Source: Tridacna crocea
Taxonomy: Eukaryota > Mollusca > Bivalvia > Cardiida > Cardiidae
Direction of reading: 5' to 3'
DNA length: 64,000 nucleotides
Assembly (NCBI GenBank): GCA_943736015.1
Contig: OX031065.1
Location: 20,598,427-20,662,426, forward strand
Made by a program: the position numbers and the translations under genes. Of this stretch, positions 23,310 to 35,400 are shown piece after piece (position 1 is the first letter of the stretch; every line of letters begins with the position of its first letter). The notes beneath the pieces are model-generated. The model made no database searches. It had not been told where the DNA came from and was given only the letters and a program-made list of their open reading frames with translations.

Positions 23310-24076
23310 GCAAATGGTATTTAAATCCTAATGCATTTGATTACGCAATGGAAAAGAATACTTTTTTTCAAGCATTTGTCCAATATATGATATTAAACAA
23401 GTTTTGTTTCTTTCAGAAACAGATTGTTCAGAAAGTATTAACTAAGAATAGTGTGACAACTATCAATGAGTAATTGTACACAAATAAGAAAAGTTTTGTC
23501 ATAAATAAAACTATTTCCAGATTTTCACAGGAAAATTTCAATGACAGAAAGGAGCACTACACAGTAAAATTCTTCTTTAAGTATTGCACAAATGTGTCAA
23601 AAATTTAATGATGAAACAAATCTATCCCTCTCACTTAACCAATTTATCTACAAATTATGCCTTTCTACATGCAGGAGAAAGATTTTGGGAGAAAGAGGAA
23701 ATGCTTGTACCATGCATACCCTCTACCATACACCATGTTTTCTCTCCTTCCAAAGAGAGATCCCATTACCTTCAAGCCAAAATTAATCTATCATCCTCAA
23801 ATGCTAAGGCAAGTCTACAATTTTCCTGCTAGGTACCAAGATAAATAAATACAGAACATGCAGTATACAATAGGCAATTTATCTAATGAACTGATCCTTT
23901 CTTGGGTAAAGAAACAAATAAGGAAAATCAATAGGAATCTTTGGTTTTTAAATGATAAACATATATAAATAAAATGACAACAATTCATACAATATTTAGT
24001 CGTTGTAATTATATATCCATGTTTATGTACTCTTCAACATTTTAGTATTTCAATTTTTTTTCATGAATGATTGAAT

Positions 24077-24263
24077 CAGAGCTCAAGATAAGAGGGAGTG
24101 ATGGTATTCTAAATCCATCATTTTTCTTTGAAACCCTATATTGTGAGGACACATTAGTGTCGCCTCAATGAGACGATTCTAGTGAGTTCCCACTACAGAG
24201 GATTTAGTGGAGAATAACATTTTCAATCTTGTTAACAAATCACTCCCTCTATTTGGAGCTCTG
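24077..24263. mobile_element. 187-bp hAT-like MITE
   Basis: Ends CAGAGCTCAAGATAAGAGGG and CTCCCTCTATTTGGAGCTCTG are inverted over about 26 bp with small indels. ATTGAAT flanks both sides (24070-24076 and 24264-24270). Confidence 0.8.
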
Positions 24264-24699
24264 ATTGAATGATGTTGAATACATTTTTAACATTATTTTG
24301 ATCATATCTATCATGTGTTTTCTGGGTCCACATTCATTAATTGCTCTTACATCCATTTAGAAAGTACACCAACTGCTGTTTGGCTAAACTGTTTGGTTGG
24401 GCCTCACAAAAACTGTGTTACTTTCAAATCTAGGAAATTCTTGAGAATAAGACTTGGAATATTCTTAGGGATGCTAGCTGAATATGAACCCTGACTTTCT
24501 TTAGAATCAGGCTGGGGCTCTAATATGCCAGGCTCTAAGATACACCTATGAAAACCCTGTATCTTGGCTGTTGACCAAACCAAGGACATCTGGATTATAA
24601 CTCCTATGCCCTAACCACTGAGTCATGCAGAATCCTAATAATAAAGGAAACGGAAAATAAAAAAATCCAGAAATTCTAGTTTGTCACATAATGTAGTTG

Positions 24700-24925
24700 A
24701 TAATACTTTACCACTAAGCTGCTAAGCACGACTCACTGACCTTTTCCAGACTGTGTAGATCAAGATCAGACTGCACAGAATGTGCAGTCTGATCTTGAAT
24801 CTACACTGTCCTAATAGGAGATTTCATTGCCCAAAACATAACTTTGAATTAACAGTATTTAGGTTTTTACTATCAAACTGAAAATTTTATTTTAATTATA
24901 TAGCAGAATAAGGGTTAAAGTAATA
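24700..24925. repeat. Palindrome-headed repeat, GATCAGACTGCACAGA family
   Basis: An inverted repeat at 24755-24805 (GTAGATCAAGATCAGACTGC, then TGTGCAGTCTGATCTTGAAT). The following 120 bp match 37690-37805 (TTGCCCAAAACAT..., AGTATTTAGGTTTTTACT). Further copies of the palindrome are at 25365-25425 and, worn, at 20475-20525 and 35755-35815. Confidence 0.7.
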
Positions 24926-24997
24926 TAAAGTTGAAAAGTTGAAACAGTTTACTGATCATATGGTAGACAAATGAGTCATGCTCAATGAAAAGGGGCA

Positions 24998-25273
24998 TTA
25001 ACTCATTACCAAACAACAATGTTTTAGACTGGTGCAAATTGAAAGCATTTGCAGATGACAAAATAAAAGTAAGCGAAAATTTAAAATTTGTTTTGTGAAG
25101 GGTAGAAAACATTGTGGGAAAAGGAGAAAATGCTGATTACCAGCATTTTCTCCTTTTCCTACATTGTTTCCTACCCTTCCCAAAAGAAATTTCAATTTTT
25201 CATTTGCATTTATTATCTGCAAATGCTTTCAATTTGAACCAATCTGAGATTTTGTCCTTTGGTAAAGAGTCAA
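24998..25273. mobile_element. TTAA-HP copy with two A arms: 276-bp full palindrome
   Basis: Both halves carry arm A (AAATTGAAAGCATTTGCAGA on the left, and its inverse GCAAATGCTTTCAATTT on the right; GGGTAGAAAAC / CCTACCC). The element is therefore an inverted repeat from end to end. Left end TTAA, right end TCAA. Confidence 0.85.
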
Positions 25274-26018
25274 ACCTCCTTTTGCCAGAGCATGGCTCAT
25301 ATTGATTCAACTGCATGGGCTCCCTTAGACTTCAAGGCACTACATGTGTTGCTTTGCCAAAGAGTGTAGATCAAGATCAGGCCAAAAAACATGCTTTCCG
25401 ATCCTAGATCTACACTAACAGATATAGCACAAATTTTCTTGCCAACAAAGCTTTGAAAGTGTACAGCATTTGCAATATATTCGAAACCGAAAGGTCTATG
25501 TTAAGTTAATTCTGAACTCTTAGATTTAAACTCAGTGATACATTTCAATTATCACACTGAAGAATAAATATAAGAGTTTACTTTACTTACTTCAGACTTC
25601 AACTCATTACCAAGCAATAAAAAAGAAATTTAGAAACTCATTCTATAAACATTTGCAGCCCACAATCTGTAGAGTTTGTCTCTGCAAGAGTAGCAGACAT
25701 TGCAGGAGTAAAAGAAGTGCTTGGAACCAGTATTTTCTCCATTTCTCCCTCCATTTGACAGTCTAACCAAATATGGGTTTAGGGTTGTGAAAACAAATGT
25801 TTTATCATTCAGAAGGTACTGGGTTATAAACTCTGAACATGTGACTGAAGCTGCAACTTCAACAAATGACTTTTTTTATATCATACATTTGTGATTACAT
25901 TTTCTCAAATTTAACCAAACACTATTCTATTTATTGTCTTTTTCTTTACTAGCCCAGTAACTCTTTACTCTTTAAGTACTTTCTACTTTCAAAACAACTA
26001 CCCTTTTAAAAGCAAAGT

Positions 26019-26024
26019 TTTATT
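26019..26024 (-). promoter_or_regulatory. Candidate polyadenylation signal of the AKTIP-like gene
   Basis: AATAAA on the minus strand about 360 bases after the stop codon. Another AATAAA lies near 25930. Neither can be confirmed without transcripts. Confidence 0.35.
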
Positions 26025-26380
26025 TCTGAGTCTAATCTATTTTGTCCCTGCAAATGCTTTCAGAGTTAAGACTTTCTTCAGAACATTTCCACGTGGACAA
26101 TTTTAAGAAATGTCCAACTTCACACCTTCTTGACACTTATACATATTTGATACATTCAAGTTCTCACAAATAACTTAATTTCAATCATGTGACATCATGT
26201 GACTCACATGACATCATGTGATTGCTGAACAGTACATAAACTTCAACAACACAAAAATGAGGTTTGATTGCGTAGCACATTGTTGACAAAACTTGTCAGT
26301 CAATATTTACATTCCATTCACACTTTAAACACATCCCAAGCCCTCACAGTCATGACTGTTTTTATATGGCAAATACCCTG

Positions 26381-26488
26381 TCACACTGAATTACTTTCCT
26401 CCTGAGAGAAAATCTGTGTGGTACCAGCTCTCATCCAAGAAAGACCATTCTTTTTATGAGGTTCTGTTTCAAGATCACTTCGGTTTTT
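26381..26488 (-). CDS. AKTIP: AKTIP-like terminal exon
   Basis: Acceptor CTAATTTCAG; 35 codons and a TGA at 26383-26381. It reads [20 protein letters not shown] then [32 protein letters not shown] parallels GLSWVKPGSVQPFSKEE at the vertebrate C terminus, which fixes this as the last coding exon. Confidence 0.92.
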   Translation of the reverse strand, partial: KNRSDLETEPHKKNGLSWMRAGTTQIFSQEESNSV

Positions 26489-29400
26489 CTGAAATTAGAA
26501 AAGTTTGCTAAATACAGCCTTATTTAACCATATACCAAATATCATAAATGGTCCAGAGGATAAGGCTTTGAAAATATTGTGAGAAAAGGGGAAAATGAAG
26601 GTAACCAGCATTTTCACCTTTTCCTACTATGTTTTCTTACCTTTTCTCAAAATCTGTCTTCCACATGCTTATTCAAACAAGTGGCTGTCTGATGAGAGGA
26701 TATGTAGGTATACAAAAAATAGTTTAGGAGACACAACAACAACAAAATTTCAGAATATTATGAAAAATAATAGTTCCATTGGCAATTGTTCTTTGATAGA
26801 CAATATTTTTGGAAAAATTTTATTGCAAAAGCATGTTAAATTATACTTGCTCAGTGTGACACTTTAAAAGTTCCCAAGTTACTACCACACAAGCTAGTGT
26901 ATCTACAGTGTCCATAAAATTTCAAATCAAAGTAATAGAATAGTTAACAAACAAATGAAACAACCATCACACCCAAATCTGTGATCCAAAAGGAATAAAA
27001 ATAAAGCATATCAAAATTAAAACCACTGTGCTGCCATGATTGTATGTAGAATTTTCTCCAAAAGGAATAAAAATAAAGCATATCAAAATCAAAACCACAA
27101 TGCTGCCATGATGGTAATGTAGAATTTTCTCTTTGTGTTCAATGCTTTACCAAACAACACGATTCTAGCAGGTCTAAATTGAAAGCATTTGCAGACAAGA
27201 TACATGTGACTCAAAAATTGATACTTGAGTTTGGAAGAGTACAAAACATTGTGGGAAAGGAGAAAATGCTGGTTACCAGCATTTTCTCCTTTTCTCACAA
27301 TGTTTTCAAAAGCCTTTTTTCAAAGGGATGTAAAAACAAGTATGGGATGTAAAAACAAGGGATTGTTTGGTAAAGGGTTAACCAAGGAGTAGTGTCAGTT
27401 ATTAAACCCTTAACCACGAAATCCTGACAGAGAAGCCTTTTGGAAGCCAACATTTTTTTCCTTTTTCCAACTATGTTTTCTATCCTGTCAAAAACAGTTC
27501 TACATTTCAGCTCAACTCACTTTCTTAAAATGCTTTGACTAGGAACTTGTCAAAAATTTTTTGGCTTGGTAAAGATTGAAAAGATCTGAACTTAAACATT
27601 TAAAGAGACATAACAAGGTCCTGATGACAAAACCAATATCCAATGATTCAAATTTCAAAATGTTTGGTGACATGTAATGCTTCAATTCCTTTGAACTTTT
27701 AAGTAAAATATTTGAAAAACTGTGGTATTTAACCCTTTACCATATGATGAAGTTTTAGACTGGTCTAAATTGAAAGCACTTGCAGAAGACAAAATAAACG
27801 TAACTCAAAAATTGAAATTTGTTTCTGGTAGGTTAGAAAACATTGTGGGAAAAGGAAAAAATGCTGGTTACCAGCACTTTTTCCTTTTCCCACAACATTT
27901 TCAAAAGGCTTTGATCTACTACTAAAACATTATTAACAGCATTTGCAAAAGACTGAATTTGGCAAATTGATGAAGTCCTTTTTTTTTTTAATCAGAAATC
28001 ATTGTTAACAACAACAAAATGCTGGAAACCTGCATCTGCACTCAATTCCCATTTCATTTTCAGTGGCCTGAATCTAATGCATCACTTAAATATTGGGTTG
28101 TATTGTTCATATCAAAATAACTTTATGTGTAAGCTCTAGAAGAAACTGAAGAAAAAAAATCAAATTTTAAAGGGGTCTTTTTTTTTTTTCAATCTTGAGT
28201 AAGGAAGAAATATTGGGAATGAACATTTCTCAAACTTTTTGCCATTTACATTTTCTATCAAAAGCCTTCTTCCACAGGGGGGGTAGGATTATTATGGTTA
28301 ATACTATAGAGTGTGAAGTCAGCATATAATAGTACTGTGCAATATAAATAGTTGACCTGGGACTGGTCAACAGGTTATTACTCAAACTTTAAAGTTACCT
28401 GAGGATTTTACCTTTCGTGTAAGCATGTTTGATTTAGCTTCCTCATGAATGCTGGGATCCCAGGGGGAAAACCTGAAAAGGAATCAAAGTCAATAATTTC
28501 TCCTAACCCTTTAAACACTGGCTGTACCGAATGCTGAAATTCTTAACTCTTCCAAATTAAAAGCAGTCCCAGAAGACAATTTAAAAATAACCAATTACTC
28601 TACTAGTCAATCCTGACTTGCCATGGAGTAAAATGCTTTTTGAAAACATTGTGGGGGAAAAAGGGAAAATACTGGAAAGTAGCATTATTTTTTTTCCAAG
28701 CAATAATTTCCATCCTACTTAAAGCAAATTTAATCATCTAAGTCACATTTAAGTTGATATTCTCAAGTGCTTTCAATTTGGATAGGTCTAAATTTTTGTC
28801 ATTTGGTAAGAGTTACTGTGGTATACCTTTCATGGGAAGGACAGCATTGTGAGAAAAAGAACATTTCCTGATTATCAGTGATGTAAACACTTTCCATTCC
28901 CTTTAAACCTTAACCATACAATCCCAAATTTTAACATCCCTAAGGAACATGGCTTTTGGAAGCATTGTGGGATAAAAGGAGAAAAAGCTGCTATCCACCA
29001 TTTTCTCCTTTTTCCACAATGCTTTCTACCCTTTCTACCTTTCCAAATGCAAATTTCAATTTTTGAGCCAAATTTATTCAATCTTCAGAAAATGCTCTCA
29101 TTTTGGACAAGTATTAATTTTGTCATCTGATAAAGATTTCTACTTATTTCCTTCTTAAAAGTTTTTAGACGCTGGCTCTGAAATCATCAATATTTCAACC
29201 CATTACCACACAATCCCTACTTTTGACAACCCTGAGAAAGAAAGCTTTTGAAAACATAGTGGGAGGAGAAAATACTGGTAACCAGCATTTTCTCTTTTTC
29301 CCACAATGGTTTCTACCCTTCCCAAATGGAATTTCAATTTCTTAATTCACATTAAATTTTATTTTGTCGTCTGCAAATGCTTTCAATCTGGACTTGTCTA

Positions 29401-32400
29401 AAATTTTGTCGTTTGGTAAAGAGTTAAATGAACAGTTGGCGTAAGAATGAATATACAAAATCAACTGAGAAAATTCTCTGCGAAAAGACAGAAAGTCATC
29501 TGCATAAGGTAAAAATTTAAGATGGATAAATATTGTCATATTCTCACCGTATGGTATGTGCATCGTTACATTCGTCTGGATTATATAACACATGTTTACT
29601 TGAGCGAATATTTTCAACTATCTTTAGCTTGAACTGTTCTATGTTCTGTTCATATCTACAACAAAAGAGAAAGATACATAATGATTGCACTACTCATCCC
29701 ATTAATAGATGATGAAGTTTTACAACAGTCCTTTGCTGAATAATCAGCAGACAAAATAATTTAATGTGGCTTAGATGATGACAGGGCAGAAAAGAAAATG
29801 GGAAAAAGAGAAAACCCTAGAAATGAACATATTTCCTTTTACCACAATATTTTCAAAAGACTCATTCCAAAGTGTCTCATAACAAATTCAGTGTTTAAAA
29901 AATTCAATTCATAAAAAACTAAACTAACGGAAATATTCGGCAATGACAACTGAGGAAACAGAGGTCTAGATCACTGAGCTACCCTACCAGGCAGGCACTA
30001 AGAAATTTCTTTCTTTTAATGGAATGTTTTCTGTACTATTAAAACTGATGAACATTCCTTTTGTTCTAATGCCTATTTTTCGTGTAATTTCAACCAGTAA
30101 ATATATAATTACATAAACCAGGTTATGCCAATCAGATATGTTTTTTAAATTTTACTAAACAACAAAATCTTAAACTCCTCCAATTTGGAAGCATTTGCAG
30201 ATGACAAAAGTAATGTGACTCTAAAATTGAAAATTGTTTTGGGTAGGGAAGAAAACATTGTGGGAAAAGGAGAAAATGCTGGTTACTAGCATTTTCTCCT
30301 TTTCCCACATTGTTTTCAGAAGGCTTCTTTTTCAAGGTTGTGAAAACCAGGAATTGTTTAGGAAAGGATTAACCTTTTTTTAAGTTTAAACTTGTATGAA
30401 TCGAAAGTAATTGCAACTGTAAACTTGAATATGACCCAACTGGTGGAAATGTTCTCTGACAAAAAGGGTAGGAAACAATCTGGGAAAAAGAATAAAACAC
30501 TCACAACTCTGCTGCCTCAGGATTAGAAGGACACTTGGTATCAATTTTGAAAAAGATTCTACGGACATATATCAGCACCTGCCATAGGAAATTCACATTA
30601 CGCCTGAAATAGATAGAGTAGTGAAAAAAGTTTAATACATAAAAAGAAACTTACATACAACAGTGGACTTGATTTTTCATCCAATCCTTTTTTGTTTTTT
30701 AGAGATACTGATACTCATGCCATACCCTACGTAAAATGTGGTCTAACTCAATTACAGACAACAGAGTTTTTGGTACCTCTTAATTGAAAGCGCTCACAAA
30801 TGAAAAATTAAAGGTGTGGTGTAAGTGATAGAATTTGTGCCTAAAGGCAGAAAACATGACGGCAGAAGGAAAACATTCAATTAATGTGGATTTTCTCCTT
30901 TTTTCTACAATATTTCCACATGCCGTCTTGCAAGGGTTCTTTTGGAAAAGGTTTAAAGGTTAATCCATGTATAGATACAATAATGACCAGAGCACACAGG
31001 TTAAGTTGTCAGCCCGAGTTAAAATCTACTTAAAACTGACCACATGTACCTAAGGCATGGAGAAAGACAGCATTGAAAACATTAAAGGAAATGGAGGATA
31101 GGCTGGCAGTCAGCCTTTTTCCCTTTCCTGCAGTTTTTATCAGCCTTTAAACTTTTACCAAACAATCCAGAGACTTAACTAACCTTAGAAAGAGGGCTTT
31201 TGCTAGTAACCATCCTTTTCCCACAATGTTTTCAAAAGGCTTTTTCTTTTGGGTTGATAAATGTCAGGATTGTGTGAGAAATGATTAATACATGTATTTG
31301 TCTTTTAAAAAAAAATTTAATCAGATCAAATCCAAAGAACATAGAGTTACCTCCATTTTTTAAAATCTCTTTTGACATCTAGCTCTCCTGTTTTCGGATC
31401 AACACATGGATGGAACACAGGGAATTCAAAAAACACTCTCTGAAAAAAGACAGTTGATATGAAGAATGTATTAAGAATAACTTAAGTCCAAATCATATAT
31501 CATTTAACCACTGGGCCATCTAGAATCATGTACATGTTAGGAAAAATATGGCATTAAAAATTTTTAGTTTAAACATATTTATTTTATGTCGACTGAGAAA
31601 CAAGTACTTACAACTTTTACTAATTTCTCTTGATTCTGCTTCCTGGGAACTATACAAGTACTTGTGCCAAATGTGTGGGCCTATGAATAATCCCTTGATC
31701 TGGTAATCAAACTCAGGTCCTTCTAGTTATGAGGCCCACGCTTTACCTCACAGACACCACAATAATTTCATGCAATAGTACAGTAACTGTTGGTATTTGT
31801 GTGGAAAAAAAAAAAGAATTTTAGACCTTTTGAAAAGAAAACGAAAGATTTCGCTTTTGAACCTTAATTTCAACAGCAAATATTCTCACAAAACAGGGAT
31901 AGTCACCACAATCTACCATATTATCATTAACACATGTGTGGACACTGTGACAAAAGATAAAAACGCACAACCTTTTTTTTTTTTCTTCAGCAACAATGTT
32001 TTTATGTGATATCTGTTCCAAGACTGAACTAGAGCTATCACTAGACACGATAATACCCCTCACCAGCTCCTTGTCACAAAAACAGGTCTTTGTCACAGAC
32101 TGCAGAATGGGTTTGTACAAAAGTAAGAGTTGAAAAAAGTTCAAAGGGAGATTATTCCGTAACAAATCGTAGCAGGGTCATAAAATTGCGCATGCACAAC
32201 TTCATATATAAAGGAATCCTGTGTGTAAATTTGAGTTCAGTATGTGTAAAACTATAGGAGTATGGCTTCAGACAAATTTGCATCTAAGTACAGATGGACG
32301 GACAGACAGCCAGCCATGGCGATTTCAATATACCCCCCTCCAGTTCGTTGTTGGGGTATAAAAGAAACCTGCAGGATATTTTTAGGATAGTTATACATGC

Positions 32401-35400
32401 AGTGACTTACAGGACAGTCCCCATTTGGGTAATTCTCTGGAATGTTGAGGTTAAATCTGAACACAGCTTCCTGGTACAGACCTTGTCTGATAAATATCAC
32501 TCCATTCCATACTGAAGTAACACAAAAATAACAAATTTACTGCAAAGTAAACTTAATGCTTTATTACACAATCAGTAGTTTTTACATCCCTGCAAAAGAA
32601 GCCTTCGAAAAACATTGTGGGAAGAAGAGAAAATGCTGGCAACCAGCTATTTCTCCTTTTCCCAGAATGATTTTTACCAGAAAGACAGAAATCAACATTT
32701 ATCTACATTTATCTGTCGTCTGCAAATACTTTAAAATTGAACAAGACGAATCTTGTAATCTGGTGAAGAGTTAACTCACGCATGACAAAATGTATGATCA
32801 CAAAAGCTCATCTTGAGTACTTTGTGCCCAAGTGGGCTGAAAAGGAGAAAATGCCGGTAATTAGCATTTTCTCCTTTTCCTGCCATGTCTTCTACTCTTT
32901 GCTAGATGATAACACCATTTGCGACACCTTAAACTCTTTACCACACAATCCCGACTTTTGACACCCCTGAGAAAGAAGCCTTTTTGAAAACATGGTGGGA
33001 AAAGGAGAAAATGCTGGTAACCAGCATTTTCTCCTTTTCCCACAATGTTTTCTACCCTTAGAGAAACAAATTTCAAATTTTCAGTCACTTTTATTTTGTC
33101 ATCTGCAAATGCTTTCTATTTGGAGAAGCCTACATTACTGTCGTTTGGGAAAGGGTTAAACTCTTTACCACACAATCCCGACTTTAACAACCCTTAGAAA
33201 AGAGCCTTTTGAAAACATTGTGGGGAAGGGAGAATATGCTGGTAACCAGCATTTTATAACATCATTTGTGACACCTTAAACTCTTTACCACACCATCCCA
33301 ACTTTAAATGACCCTTAGAATGAAGCCTTTTGAAAACATTGTGGGGAAGGAAGAAAATGCTGGTAACCAGCATTTTTCCTTTTCCCACAATGATTTTTAC
33401 CCTTCAGAAACCAAATATCAATTTTTCAGTCACATGAATTTCTTACGTCTGCAAATGCTTGCAATTTGGACCAGTATGTAATTTTGTAGTTTGGTAAAAG
33501 GTTAATAGGCTTTCTGCAAATGTTTTCAATTCATATATGTCCAAAACTTCATCTTGTGGTAAAGGCTTACAGATATGGTGTTCAGTGATAGAGGCACTGC
33601 ATCAGCAATCAAAACTGCTGAGGTTCAATTCCTGCTGGGGGCGCTGATTGACCATAGTGTATTTGGATGTGGACATTGCAGAGCCAAAAACCACAAAAAT
33701 CAGTGATAAACTGAGGGTTATGTAAGGGAAAAGTGGTTTTGGAAGAATACTGTGTTGACTCTTTACCACACGACAAAATTCTAGCCTATCTTAACTTGAA
33801 CACATTTGCAGATGACGGATCAAATTTAACTCAAAGAAGGAAATTTGTCTGTCATAGGGCAAAAAATCATTGTGGGAAAAGGATAAAATGCTGGTTACCA
33901 GCATTTTCTCCTTTTCCCACAATGTTTTCAACAGGCTTCTTCCTTAGGGTCGTTAGAAATAGGGATTGTGTGGTAAAGGGTTAAGGAAGGATTTGGCAAG
34001 TGCATTGGCCACAACAATATAACTGAAATAATGTTGAAAATTGCATTAAATACTATAATATGAATCACTAAAATCAATTTCTTTTAGATTATTGGCCATA
34101 AGCAGCGTTAATATAAAGAAAGGGAGACTACACTTACTTAATGGCGATAAGGCTGAGGGTATGACATAAACACCAGGCAGTTTCTGTTTGTGTAGACTGT
34201 TGCTGGAAATAAATATTCAAACATTGTAACAACCACTGTCTGTTACCTTTACTTGGCTGCATTCTTTATTCTCTTTAAGTATACAGCATAAATATTACAC
34301 AAGTAAATAATTGTTTAACTCATTACAAAACGACAAAATTTTAGACTGGTCCAAATTGAAAGCATTTGCAGACGACAAGATAAAAGTGACTGAAAAATTG
34401 AAATTTGTTCTGGGAAGGGTAGAAAACACTGTAGGAAAAGGAGAAAATGCTGGTTACCAGCATTTTCTCCTTTTCCTACAGTGTTTTCAAAAAGGAGGTT
34501 TCTCAGGGGCGTCAAAAGTAGGGATTATGTGGTAATGGGTTAATGCTTCAACCCTTTTACCACATAGTCCCGACTTTTAACAACCCTGAGATAGAAGCCT
34601 TTTGAAAACATTGTGCGAAAAGGAGAAAATGCTGGTAACCAGCATTTTCTCCTTTTCCCACAATGTTTTCTACCCTGCTAGACACAAATTTCAATTTTTG
34701 AGTAACATTTATTTTGTTGTCTGCAAGTGCTTTCAATTTGGACCATCCTAAAATTTTGTCGTTTAGTAAAGAGTTAACATAGGGAAAATAAAGTGTGAAC
34801 TTGTCCAAAGTGAATGCATTGGCATAACAACAATTCTAATATGGTTCCAATGATAGAATTTGTCTTTCATATGGTAAAAGACCTTGTTGGAAAAGGAGAA
34901 AATGCTAGTTTCCATCATTTTTCTCCATTTCCCATAATGTTTACAAAAGGTTTCTTTCCTGGGGTTGATAAAACTCTGGATTGTGTTGTAAAATTCAACA
35001 TTTTGGCCTTTGTATTGACTTTTTCACTGCTTTTAAGTTGAAAGTACATGACCCTGTTCCAACATGACAAATTTACGACTCTTCAATGTTGAAACTTTCT
35101 GTGGACCATCAAAATTCAAGGTGGGACATATAATTAAAAATCTAAAACAGACAAGAAAACATTGTTGGAAATGGAAACAAGAGAAATACCCTGATACCTT
35201 ACAAACACAAGTTAGAATGTACCTATTAACCCTTTACCAAAGGACAACTTTTTATACTGGTTCAAACTGAAAGCTTTTGTAGACAACAAAATAAACGCAA
35301 CTCAAAAATTGAAATTTGTTTCCAGCTGGTTGAAAACATTGTGGGAAAAGGAGAAAATGCTGGTTACCAGCATTTTCTCCTTTTCCCTCAATGTTTTCAT

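Noticed and set aside
32910-33510. CRISPR-like array of repeats and spacers
   Set aside because: The regular spacing is three adjacent TTAA-HP copies in an animal genome; the 'spacers' are element arms.
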